NCBI GenBank assembly: GCA_031292625.1
Contig: JARLGU010000021.1
Location: 44,682 to 108,681, forward strand
DNA: 64,000 nucleotides
Direction of reading: 5' to 3'
Origin: Capsulimonadaceae bacterium
GTDB lineage: Bacteria > Armatimonadota > Armatimonadia > Armatimonadales > Capsulimonadaceae
In this document: piece by piece, positions 53,420 to 61,388 of the stretch
Position numbering within the stretch: the stretch's first letter is position 1
How the letters are laid out: each line of letters starts with the position of its first letter
Notes under the pieces: generated by a model
What the model saw: the letters and a program-made list of their open reading frames with translations, nothing else
Database searches by the model: none
What the model was told of the DNA's origin: nothing
Translations under genes and position numbers: made by a program

Positions 53420-54064
53420 ATGGAATCTTTAAGCGAGGGGAATTCCTTTAAGTGGGATTCTCGAAAAGAGCGGGCGGCCGCGTTGAAGGCAGCGGGGCGA
53501 ACGACGTCCGAGATCGCGCATGATTTGGAACTCTCCGCAAGATGTATTCAGAAGTGGGCTTCGCATAAGAAATTCACTGACCGCGTTTCCGAATATGTTC
53601 GGATGTACCGTCGTGAGATCAAGGATTTCTCGATCGCCTCGCTAACCGATCGTGTGGATGCCAAAGATCGTCGCTGGAAGGCGCTGCAGCAGATTATCGA
53701 TTCGCGCGCGGAGGCGTTCGCAGAGATCGAAGAGACGGGCGGCGCGAGCATCCCGGGCCGCGTTAAGATCGAGCCGGGCATGGGTACCGGGCTCATGAAC
53801 AAGGCTGTCACGGTTGTCTCGACGAAGGACGGCGACCGCGTGACTACTGAGTTCAGGCCGGATCTCGGGATTGTGTCCGCGATGACCGCGCTTGAAGAGA
53901 GTGCCGCGAAAGAGCTGGGGCAGCTGCCGTCGCGGATGGAGCTGACCGGTAAGGGCGGCGGCCCCGTGCGCGTCATGGACGAACCGGACTTGTCCGGTCT
54001 CACGGAAGCGGAGCTCGCGCAGCTGGAAGCGCTGCTTGTGAAGGGGAGCGGAGAGAGCGAATAG
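53420..54064 (+). CDS. Terminase small subunit-like protein
   Basis: A 214-residue protein with an N-terminal helix-turn-helix (RKERAAALKAAGRTTSEIAHDLELSARCIQKWASHKKFTDRV), followed by helices and an acidic C-terminus. It lies directly before the large terminase, with a repeat array in between. This matches small terminase subunits of the phBC6A51 type, which recognise phage DNA and load the packaging motor. The assignment rests on domain type and position. Confidence 0.75.
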   Translation: MESLSEGNSFKWDSRKERAAALKAAGRTTSEIAHDLELSARCIQKWASHKKFTDRVSEYVRMYRREIKDFSIASLTDRVDAKDRRWKALQQIIDSRAEAFAEIEETGGASIPGRVKIEPGMGTGLMNKAVTVVSTKDGDRVTTEFRPDLGIVSAMTALEESAAKELGQLPSRMELTGKGGGPVRVMDEPDLSGLTEAELAQLEALLVKGSGESE

Positions 54065-54070
54065 CCCGAA

Positions 54071-54383
54071 ACGCGTGGGCCCCTTCCTGCGCAGAGACCT
54101 ACCTTCCCTGCGCAGAGACCCACCTTCCCTGCGAAGAGACCTACCTTCCCTGCGAAGAGACCTACCTTCCCGCAAGCGGGCCCCTTCCTCCCGAAACGGG
54201 AGGAGTTCAGAAAGACCTACCTTCCCACTTCCCCTTCGAGGGGCACTCCCGGCCGGAGACCTACCTTCCCGCCGAGGAGATCTACCTTCCCACTTCGTGG
54301 GTCCCTTCCTCCCTAAATGGGAGGAGTCTCGGAAAGACCTACCTTCCCACTTCGTGGGCCCCTTCCTCCCTGAACGGGAGGAG
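54071..54383. repeat. Array of eight type 1 units before the large terminase
   Basis: About 310 bases made almost entirely of type 1 repeat units. Eight copies of the ACCTACCTTCCC-like head, three complete final hairpins ending in GGGAGGAG, and several partial units separated by TGCGAAGA. It is the densest cluster in the window. Confidence 0.88.
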
Positions 54384-54480
54384 CTCAGATGTCCGCGAGT
54401 AAGTTTCGCGGGCGATGCCCTCATGGCCGGGATAAACTCCTCGATCCCGCTGTGGGGGCTAATTTTTTGAAGGTGCGCAT

Positions 54481-55998
54481 ATGGGACTTATTCCGTCGCT
54501 TAGGGCAGTCCGCGCTGAAACGTGCCGGAGGCATTTGAGGGACTTTGTCCGCTGGAGCTGGGATGTCCTTGAGCCGGAAACGCCACTGCAGTGGAACTGG
54601 CATATAGATGCCATTTGCGACCACAAGGAAGCGCAATTTTTTGACTGGCTGGCCATTCGCAAGGCGCTGAAGAAGGGCGAAACGCCTCCTCCGATGCGGA
54701 TGCAGAACCTGGTCATGAATGTGCCGCCCGGGTCGACCAAGTCCCGTATCATGATGGTCGACTATCCCGCGTGGGTATGGCTGCATGCTCCCACGTGGCA
54801 CGGGATCTGTGTATCGAGCGCAAAGCTGGCCACGCGCGACTCGCTGCTTACGCGTCGATTGATCGAGAGTGATTGGTACCAGGAGTGGTTCCAGCCGGAA
54901 TGGGGCTTTACCGCCGATCAGAACGCGAAGCTGAACTTTATCAACACGCTCGGGGGGCAGCGGGAGGCGATCACGCCGGGGGCGTCGATCGTCGGCAACC
55001 GCGGCGATGAGCTGCTGATGGATGATCTCAACGATCCCGACGACGAAAACGAGTCGGCGAAGCGCGAGCAGATCAATGACTGGTGGGACATGGGGGCCGG
55101 AAACCGGCTTAACGACCTGCGGTATAGCATGCGCTCGATGATCCAGCAGCGGATGCACCACGAGGATGCAACCGGCCACTTCACCCAATCCATGGAGTGG
55201 GTGAAGGTCGTCATCCCGATGGAGTTTGAGCCGTCGCGGGCAACGAAGACCCCGATTGGTTGGATTGATCCGCGTATGATCTCTGGGGAGCTGATGTTCC
55301 CTGCCCGATTTCCCGCAAGCGTGATCGAGCAGGAGAAAAAACGGCTTGGGACGTACGGCTACCAGGGGCAATATCAGCAGGAGCCGTCCCCGCCGGGAGG
55401 GTCGATTTTCAAGGAGAGCTGGTTCGGCTCATACAAGTCGCTTCCCGCGATGAAGGAAGTTTGGACCGCGTGGGATACCGCGCTTAAGACCAAGGAAGAG
55501 AATGACGAGAGCGCGCTTGTAACGATCGGGCTTGGCGAAGACGGCAATCTGTACGTGCTGCGGATGTGGCATGGCCGCGAGGAGACGCCCGATATTGCGA
55601 GACGGCTCATTCAGCACGCGGGACACCTAAGACAGCTTTATGGCGACCGGTATCGGGGCGATTACATAGAGGACGCGCCTGGCGGTACTGCGCTCATGCA
55701 GTATTTGCGGCGCACGAGCTCGGCGCTGGCGGTGATCCCGATCCGGGCGGCGACCGACAAGGTTTCGCGGGCTCATGTGGTTTCGCCAATTTGCGAGGCG
55801 GGACGCGTGCTCCTGCCGGACCCCTGGGCATATGCGAAGGTGAGTGGGTGGCGCAGGGATTTACTTGCGAACCTGACGTCCTTTCCGAAAGCCTCCCACG
55901 ATGATATTACCGACGCCTTCGTGTATGCTGTCAAGCGATTTATGAGTTCGATGGGCACTGGCAAGAGCCGTCGCGGGACGGCTGGCGGGTGGGTGTAG
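54481..55998 (+). CDS. terL: Terminase large subunit
   Basis: A 505-residue packaging motor. The ATPase has Walker A NVPPGSTKSRIMMVDYPAW near residue 80 and Walker B LLMDDLNDPDDENE near residue 180. The nuclease part has VWTAWDTALKTKEENDESALV near residue 325, EDAPGGTAL, and the final DDITDAF metal-binding motif. All catalytic parts look intact. GAAGGT precedes the ATG. It cuts and translocates phage DNA into the prohead. Confidence 0.93.
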   Translation: MGLIPSLRAVRAETCRRHLRDFVRWSWDVLEPETPLQWNWHIDAICDHKEAQFFDWLAIRKALKKGETPPPMRMQNLVMNVPPGSTKSRIMMVDYPAWVWLHAPTWHGICVSSAKLATRDSLLTRRLIESDWYQEWFQPEWGFTADQNAKLNFINTLGGQREAITPGASIVGNRGDELLMDDLNDPDDENESAKREQINDWWDMGAGNRLNDLRYSMRSMIQQRMHHEDATGHFTQSMEWVKVVIPMEFEPSRATKTPIGWIDPRMISGELMFPARFPASVIEQEKKRLGTYGYQGQYQQEPSPPGGSIFKESWFGSYKSLPAMKEVWTAWDTALKTKEENDESALVTIGLGEDGNLYVLRMWHGREETPDIARRLIQHAGHLRQLYGDRYRGDYIEDAPGGTALMQYLRRTSSALAVIPIRAATDKVSRAHVVSPICEAGRVLLPDPWAYAKVSGWRRDLLANLTSFPKASHDDITDAFVYAVKRFMSSMGTGKSRRGTAGGWV

Positions 55999-56013
55999 AG
56001 GCGCGAGAAAGAG

Positions 56014-56052
56014 CCCTCACCCCACCCTCTCCCGCAAAGCCGGGCGAGGGAG
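56014..56052. repeat. Type 2 palindromic element
   Basis: CCCTCACCCCACCCTCTCCC with GGGCGAGGGAG, 16 bases after the large terminase stop. Confidence 0.75.
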
Positions 56053-56078
56053 CCGGAGCCTATCTTCCTCCCGCTGAA

Positions 56079-56235
56079 GAGACCTACCTTCCCGTGCAGA
56101 GACCTACCTTCCCACTTCGTGGGCCCCTTCCTCCCGCAACGGGAGGAGTTTGGGAGAACCTACCTTCCCACTGAAGACGGCAGGCCCCTTCCTCCCGCGC
56201 CCTTCGAGAACATCAGAGTCTCCGAGCGGGAGGAG
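56079..56235. repeat. Type 1 palindromic elements, composite
   Basis: Three heads (GAGACCTACCTTCCC twice, GAACCTACCTTCCC once) and two final hairpins, the second split by a 30-base insertion. The rest of the gap to the portal gene (56236-56486) shows no gene that I can support. Confidence 0.85.
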
Positions 56236-56486
56236 TTCCAGATTTACGGTTTGCGGAGGGCTACGGGATCGCGCAAAGGTTTACAGCCACGGGTTACGGC
56301 CTAGATAAAGCGCCGCCGCGTATATTGCCGAAAGGCCCATGTACAACGCCGCGTCTTGGCTTCCTTTCATGGGGATCCCGTCCCTTCGCAATATATTTGT
56401 GTGGGTGTCATCGGTTCGAGGCTCGCTCAGGCCGCGCATTTAAGAACGTTCGTAGAACGTTTACATCTTTCCATCAGGTTCAGTCA

Positions 56487-58016
56487 ATGCAATCCTCCAC
56501 GGCACTCGCACAAGCGTTAATAGGGGCACGTAACTTGCCGAGCGGGTTGCCGTCGATTAAGAGCCGATCGCTCGAGGCGCGGGCTTACGAGCAGCTGAAA
56601 CCGTATCCGATTTTCTATTTCATCGATTGGAAAACCGAGGACAGGGGACCTCTTCCGCGCTGTTTGCCGCTTGTTAAGGCGATCACGTGGCGCGGGGCGC
56701 GGTGGTTGTTTGGGAAGACTCCTCAGATTGTCGTTGCCGGGAATTCCAAGCTGGAGGAGTTCCTGCGCGCGATGTGGATAAAAAATAGGATGCCGGCGCG
56801 CGCGGTCGCGATGGCGCGGAGCGGGGCGCTCGACGGCGGCGTCGTGCTTAAATATGCGTACGACGATGCCGCTAAGACGCCGCTGTCCATTCAGACCCTC
56901 TCCCTTGTGGACGAATGCCGCCTCTACTACAATCCCCACAATCGTGACGAGCTCCTGATGGCTCGCGTCCAATATCCCTACTTCGATGCCGCGGAGGGAA
57001 AGACCTATTTTTACCGGGAGGAATGGACGGCGGAAGAGCAGGTCGTCTACAAGCCCCTCGATCAAGAATTGATGGCGATCGGGACGGGCGGCGTCCAGGA
57101 TCCGGACACGTTCGACGGATGGATCGAAGAGAGCCGTGAGCCGAATGTTTTCGGCCGGATCCCAATGACGCACATTCGCAACGTCGAGACGGATGACACG
57201 TGGGGGAGCGGTGACCTATGGGATCTGTTTCGCGTATTCGACCGGGTTAATCTGACGTACCATTTGATGGACAGGAGCAACCAGTTTGACAGCGAAGTCA
57301 ATCCGCTCTATATCGATCTCAATGTCAATGAAGCTGACGTAAACCGGCCGCTTGAGCCCGGCCAGCCGCTCGATTTGAAGAGCGATAATGCAGAAGGCGG
57401 CGGCAAGGGAGATGTCAAGTTTCCGCCGACTGGCAACGCGCTCCGGCCAGCCATGATGGATTATGCGAAGGATCTCCGGAAGCAGATCATGGACGCGGCA
57501 TCCACTATCTTTATCGATCAGCACGAGTTCAGCAATAAGGGAAACCTCACGACGGCAGTGCTTGAGCAGCTTTATCAACCGCTGATCGAGCTGACCCTTG
57601 AAAAGCGCAAAACGTACGGCGACAATGGGGTTATCGAGTTTTTCAAAAATGTGGCGCTGGGTTTGGCCGAGGCCGGCGTCAGTGATTTCGCCGTGAACGA
57701 GAGCGATGAGGACAGTTATACCGCGCAGTTGAAATGGCAGCCATTCTTCGATCTATCCCAGGATGAACGCACGGCGGCGATGGGGCGTGTTCAGGAAGAA
57801 GAAACGGCCGGTTACGTGACGCATGATCGAGCGATCGAAGAGGTCGCGCTTATCGAGGGCCGCGAAGATGTCGCGGCGCTGAAGGAAGAGCTGGCCGCAG
57901 AGCCGAAGCCGAGCCCCACGGAGACCCTTGGCGGCGGGGAGCAGGATGCGTCGCTCGATGAGATGGAAAAGACGATCCAAGGGCTTACGCGCGTTGCCGG
58001 GAAGGGCGCAGAGTAG
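56487..58016 (+). CDS. Portal protein
   Basis: A 509-residue protein of the SPP1 gp6-like portal type. Typical parts are an N-terminal clip and stem region (KPYPIFYFIDWKTEDRGPLPRCLPLVKAITWRGARWLFG) and a long central region with NLTYHLMDRSNQFDSEVNPLYIDL. The segment MDAASTIFIDQHEFSNKGNLTTAVLEQLYQPLIELTLEKRK is the usual helical wing. It forms the ring through which DNA enters the capsid. I use the ATG at 56487; the TTG at 56325 adds residues with no portal character. Position between terminase and MuF genes supports the call. Confidence 0.85.
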   Translation: MQSSTALAQALIGARNLPSGLPSIKSRSLEARAYEQLKPYPIFYFIDWKTEDRGPLPRCLPLVKAITWRGARWLFGKTPQIVVAGNSKLEEFLRAMWIKNRMPARAVAMARSGALDGGVVLKYAYDDAAKTPLSIQTLSLVDECRLYYNPHNRDELLMARVQYPYFDAAEGKTYFYREEWTAEEQVVYKPLDQELMAIGTGGVQDPDTFDGWIEESREPNVFGRIPMTHIRNVETDDTWGSGDLWDLFRVFDRVNLTYHLMDRSNQFDSEVNPLYIDLNVNEADVNRPLEPGQPLDLKSDNAEGGGKGDVKFPPTGNALRPAMMDYAKDLRKQIMDAASTIFIDQHEFSNKGNLTTAVLEQLYQPLIELTLEKRKTYGDNGVIEFFKNVALGLAEAGVSDFAVNESDEDSYTAQLKWQPFFDLSQDERTAAMGRVQEEETAGYVTHDRAIEEVALIEGREDVAALKEELAAEPKPSPTETLGGGEQDASLDEMEKTIQGLTRVAGKGAE

Positions 58017-58060
58017 GCCCTTGAGGCCGGTAGGAACCGCTCGCCGCGAGGGGGCCGAGG

Positions 58061-58110
58061 GAGACCTACCTTCCCACTTCGTGGGCCCCTTCCTCCCGCA
58101 ACGGGAGGAG
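58061..58110. repeat. Type 1 palindromic element
   Basis: One complete unit with CCCACTTCGTGGG and a final stem closed by GCAAC. Confidence 0.88.
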
Positions 58111-58141
58111 ATCGTGAAGGAATAGAGTATGGCGAGTGCGG
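58103..58141 (+). repeat. Duplicated gene-start segment, copy 1
   Basis: 39 bases that match 58676-58714 at 36 positions, including the end of a type 1 element, GTGAAGGAATAG and an ATGGCGA start. Here the frame ends after eight codons. Confidence 0.75.
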
Positions 58142-58160
58142 GTGACCAAGGATAGAGACC

Positions 58161-58197
58161 GTCGCCCCACCCTCTCTCATAAGAATGGGCGAGGGAG
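58161..58197. repeat. Type 2 palindromic element
   Basis: GCCCCACCCTCTCTC with GGGCGAGGGAG, just before the gene at 58218. Confidence 0.7.
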
Positions 58198-58217
58198 CGG
58201 AGAAGGACTGGTGAGAG

Positions 58218-58508
58218 ATGGATTTGGATATATCGCATGATGCGCCTGGCTCGGAAATGCCTGATGACGCCGAAGATATTGCTCCGATTGAGGAGATCGC
58301 GCCGGACCCTCCCGCTCAGGAAAAGCTATGGGAGGCCCGATTGCTTGCGATCGGAAAGGAGATGCGCGCGCTCGGGTATACGAGCGTCTTCCTATTCGCC
58401 GGAGACGATCGTATGAACAAAGAGGATGGTAATTTCGGGCATTTCCAATGGAACGGCAATTACTATGCCGCGCTTGGAATGATCGAGCGTGCTCGCGGTT
58501 GGTTGTAG
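58218..58508 (+). CDS. Small acidic hypothetical protein
   Basis: A 96-residue acidic protein with an N-terminal Asp/Glu/Pro-rich part and a C-terminal helical part (LLAIGKEMRALGYTSVFLFAGDDRM). It lies between the portal and MuF genes and is flanked on both sides by copies of the same 39-base segment. Function unknown. Confidence 0.6.
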   Translation: MDLDISHDAPGSEMPDDAEDIAPIEEIAPDPPAQEKLWEARLLAIGKEMRALGYTSVFLFAGDDRMNKEDGNFGHFQWNGNYYAALGMIERARGWL

Positions 58509-58608
58509 ACAACGCATACCTTCCCAGTTCATATTCGACCACTTCGACAGGCTCAGGGGTCCCGGATGGGCTCACGGTCCCGAGGGAGGCCGAGGAAGCG
58601 GGCACGCA

Positions 58609-58658
58609 GAGACCTACCTTTCGACTTCGTGGGCCCCTTCCTCCCGCAACGGGAGGAG
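58609..58658. repeat. Type 1 palindromic element
   Basis: One complete unit; just before it, CTTCGACAGGCTCAGG at 58544-58559 belongs to another repeat known from many bacteria. Confidence 0.85.
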
Positions 58659-58675
58659 TCTCGGGATCTTCGGAT

Positions 58676-58714
58676 GGGAGGAGATAGTGAAGGAATAGGG
58701 TATGGCGAATGCGG
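58676..58714 (+). repeat. Duplicated gene-start segment, copy 2
   Basis: The matching copy of the segment at 58103; here the ATG is the true start of the MuF gene. Confidence 0.75.
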
Positions 58715-60207
58715 AGGAATTTGCGGCGATTGTCAGGGCGGCGCGTTCTGCTCAGGTTCGGCTGGATGCTAAGACAATCAGGGATGTGGACGGCCTCTTG
58801 GCTGCGGCGGCCGCGCAAATCAGCGCCGATATCCGGAGCGTTCCGCGCGGAACGTTAAGCGACCGTTACCGCCGGGAAATTGTCAAGGAATTGAATGGGA
58901 CGCTCGATACCCTGCGTATAAGCTATAAGGCCACACTTGATGGAGGGATCGATAAGGCGGCGAAGATCGCGGTCGAACGGGAACAAGGCATTCTCTCCGC
59001 GCTTAAGACCAACTGGCGGGAACTCGCGCCGGGGCACGCTGCGTCGCTTTTTGGGTCGGCCGATAAGATTGGCGTCGAGTTCGCGCGCGTCCCGGCTCAA
59101 GTGCTTGATCGCCTCTATGCTCGCACGTATAGCGACGGTCTGACGCTCTCGAAGCGCCTCTACAATATGGACCGCGCAGCGCGGAAGGCGGTTGCAGGCG
59201 AGATTTACAAGGCGATCGCGACGGGCGCGAGCGCACGCAAAACGGCAAAGGCGATCGAACCGCTCTTGACGGCGGCGGGATCCGAGAACGTGCGCTATAA
59301 TGCGCTACGGATCGCTCGGACGGAGATCGGCACGGCGTTTCGCGAGGGGCACATTGCGACGGCGACGGACGGGCAGGGGAAGCTCCATCCGTGGCTACGC
59401 GCGATCGGCTGGAGGCTCAGTGCCAGCCATCCGCGACGCGATATTTGTGATGCTTGGGCTGGCGATGACTACGGCCTGGGCGCAGGGAACTACCCGGATG
59501 CCGGGAGCTTGCCGCCGGGGCATCCGCACTGCATGTGCTATTCGGTTAGTTTGATAGCGGGCGTGGATGCGGAGTTCACCGGTTACGCTCCTGAGCCGGA
59601 TGCGTGCCCGGCGTCGCAGATCAAATATTATGGGCAGGATCAGGAACGGACATCCACGAGCCGTGCGGTCCGTCAGCTGCGGGGAGAGGAATTAGCGAAC
59701 CCTTCGCCTAAAGAAGCTCATGTGCTTCCTGAACATCTCGCCAAGCAGATCCCTGATGAAATACGCTCCGGGCTTGTCAAGCCGCATCCCGATGTGGAAG
59801 TCTACGAGCAATCCGGGTATAAGGAGGATAGCCGTGAGCGCACGATTGCCGCGCGCGTTGCGGAGTCCGGATCAACTGTCATTCTGCGCAGGAAAGACGA
59901 AACGCCCAATGAGACGAGTTTCGACGCTTTCATGGAAATCGATGGGCGTATGGAGCCGGTCGAGTTTAAGCGGATTACCGAAGCGGCCGTTAATTTGGCT
60001 GGGGTCGCCGATGCTCAGTTGCGAAGCGCAAAGAAGCAAGCCCAGAACGTCTTGATTTATGTGGACCGGGCCGACTATAATAACCAGCTGCAGGACATTG
60101 AAGCGGGCCTCAGTCTCCGGTTAGCGAGGACCAAACGAGATGGCACGGCAATAAAGCGTGTGCTATTGGTCACGCCGGACGGGGTCATAAGAGAGATAGC
60201 GCCATGA
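58702..60207 (+). CDS. MuF head protein with C-terminal CdiA-C-type nuclease toxin
   Basis: A 501-residue protein. Residues 1-175 are the helical body of SPP1 gp7-like minor head proteins, and residues 190-300 are the MuF domain (ENVRYNALRIARTEIGTAFREGH, DAWAGDDYG, LPPGHPHCMCYSV). After a linker, residues about 335-501 resemble the CdiA-C tRNase domain: PEHLAKQIPDEIRSGL, ERTIAARVAESGSTVILRR, SFDAFMEIDGRMEPVEFKRI and LRSAKKQAQNVLIYVDRA. In polymorphic toxins this domain cuts tRNA. It may be carried in the phage head and delivered on infection. The gene after it, overlapping by four bases, could encode immunity. Confidence 0.85.
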   Translation: MANAEEFAAIVRAARSAQVRLDAKTIRDVDGLLAAAAAQISADIRSVPRGTLSDRYRREIVKELNGTLDTLRISYKATLDGGIDKAAKIAVEREQGILSALKTNWRELAPGHAASLFGSADKIGVEFARVPAQVLDRLYARTYSDGLTLSKRLYNMDRAARKAVAGEIYKAIATGASARKTAKAIEPLLTAAGSENVRYNALRIARTEIGTAFREGHIATATDGQGKLHPWLRAIGWRLSASHPRRDICDAWAGDDYGLGAGNYPDAGSLPPGHPHCMCYSVSLIAGVDAEFTGYAPEPDACPASQIKYYGQDQERTSTSRAVRQLRGEELANPSPKEAHVLPEHLAKQIPDEIRSGLVKPHPDVEVYEQSGYKEDSRERTIAARVAESGSTVILRRKDETPNETSFDAFMEIDGRMEPVEFKRITEAAVNLAGVADAQLRSAKKQAQNVLIYVDRADYNNQLQDIEAGLSLRLARTKRDGTAIKRVLLVTPDGVIREIAP

Positions 60208-60488
60208 TACAATCAATCGAGACATCCACGCCGGGTCAGAAAGCTGCAAATACCGAGGCTTGTAGATATAGGATTTTGCGTCTCCAGCGAGACGGGCGTT
60301 TAACCAACGATGTCAAATTGATCCTACTCGGGCAGATCGAGATGCTCGTTGGCGCCAGGCGCATTTCATTTGAGCAGGGCGAAGAGCTTCGGTCGCTGCT
60401 TGGTGAAGACTTTCTGCGGAGTAGCTCTCTTGCGCTTGATCTGGCTACATTTGGGCGAAGAGAAGATGAGGTTGACGAAGCGGCCTAA
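60204..60488 (+). CDS. Possible immunity protein for the MuF toxin
   Basis: A 94-residue helical, acidic protein (EACRYRILRLQRDGRLTNDVKLILLGQIEMLVGARRISFEQGEELRSLLGEDFL) that I do not recognise. Its start overlaps the toxin stop (ATGA), so both are made together, and a strong terminator follows 40 bases later. Size, position and coupling are those of immunity genes; the function itself is inferred. Confidence 0.65.
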   Translation: MIQSIETSTPGQKAANTEACRYRILRLQRDGRLTNDVKLILLGQIEMLVGARRISFEQGEELRSLLGEDFLRSSSLALDLATFGRREDEVDEAA

Positions 60489-60528
60489 CCGGTCTCTCTT
60501 ACGATAGCGAGCTAGTTTAGAAACAATG

Positions 60529-60559
60529 GGCGATCCCTGGAAACAGGGGTCGCCTTTTT
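60529..60559 (+). terminator. Strong intrinsic terminator after the toxin-immunity pair
   Basis: GGCGATCCCTG and CAGGGGTCGCC form an 11-bp stem with one G-U pair, a GAAA loop and five T residues. Confidence 0.9.
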
Positions 60560-60620
60560 GCGTCACTGCCCGCACGGCGCGGAGTATTAGCCGAGACCCT
60601 GACAAGGAGTAACAATAATC

Positions 60621-61220
60621 ATGATTTCCAACATTGGCCGCATCTTTCACGGCGGCATTTTCTTTGCGCCTGACGAGCCCCCCGCAGCTCCCCCCGCGCC
60701 GCAAACGCCTCCGGCAGCTCCCCCTCCCCCCGCGGACCCTCCGGCGGCTCCCGCATCCGGCGGAGGTGACGATGCGGCGAAATACCGCAGGCTTTTCGAG
60801 GCGGAGGAGAGCAAGCGCAAGGATTATGAGGCCAGGCTTAAGGCCTTCGAGGACGACAAGAAGAAGCGCGATGAAGCCGATCTCACGGAGTCGCAGAAGG
60901 CAACCAAACGCGCGGACGAAGCCGAGGCGGAAGCCAAGAAACTGAAGCGAGACAATGTCATTTTGAAGGTTGGGAAGGAGCTCGGTCTCGACGATGAGCT
61001 GCTCTCATTCGTTACGGGGGACGACGAAGCCACTATCCGCGCGAACGCCACGAAGCTCGCCGGGCATGTCAAGCGTCCTCCTGTAAACGGCGGCACCATG
61101 ACGCAGCCTGGCGGCAATCAGCAGGCGACGTTGGACGAGAAGATTAAGGCAGCGGAGCAGAAGGGCACGGCCTATCAGAGTATAGCGCTCAAGCTTACGA
61201 AAATGCACGGCGAAGGCTAA
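60621..61220 (+). CDS. Capsid scaffold protein
   Basis: A 199-residue protein with a Pro/Ala-rich N-terminal part, a long charged coiled coil (RRLFEAEESKRKDYEARLKAFEDDKKKRDEADLTESQKATKRADEAEAEAKKLKRD) and a C-terminus with KLAGHVKRPPVNGGTMTQPG. This is the usual composition of phage scaffold proteins (DUF4355-like), and it lies directly before the major capsid gene. It helps the capsid protein assemble and then leaves the shell. Confidence 0.8.
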   Translation: MISNIGRIFHGGIFFAPDEPPAAPPAPQTPPAAPPPPADPPAAPASGGGDDAAKYRRLFEAEESKRKDYEARLKAFEDDKKKRDEADLTESQKATKRADEAEAEAKKLKRDNVILKVGKELGLDDELLSFVTGDDEATIRANATKLAGHVKRPPVNGGTMTQPGGNQQATLDEKIKAAEQKGTAYQSIALKLTKMHGEG

Positions 61221-61237
61221 GGCGGCTCGGTTTTTCA

Positions 61238-61326
61238 GAAGACCTACCTTCCCGCAAGCGGGGTCACGAGGCCTTAGGAGACCTACCTTCCCGCAAGCGG
61301 GCCCCTTCCTCCCGAAACGGGAGGAG
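61238..61326. repeat. Type 1 palindromic elements
   Basis: Two heads with CCCGCAAGCGGG hairpins; the second unit is complete and ends in GGGAGGAG. Confidence 0.88.
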
Positions 61327-61388
61327 TTCAGAGTGTTCGGCGCGAGGAGCCAAGAACGAAATCTCTCGGATCGAAAGGATCAAAATAA

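Noticed and set aside
54071-54383. CRISPR array
   Set aside because: Units are not separated by unique spacers of constant length, the units carry two different hairpins, and the same element is scattered singly through the prophage and inside genes.
54421-55371. 316-residue minus-strand ORF
   Set aside because: Antisense to the large terminase, whose motifs are intact.
55989-56304. Two small plus-strand ORFs after the large terminase
   Set aside because: They are made of translated type 1 and type 2 repeat units and have no further coding part.
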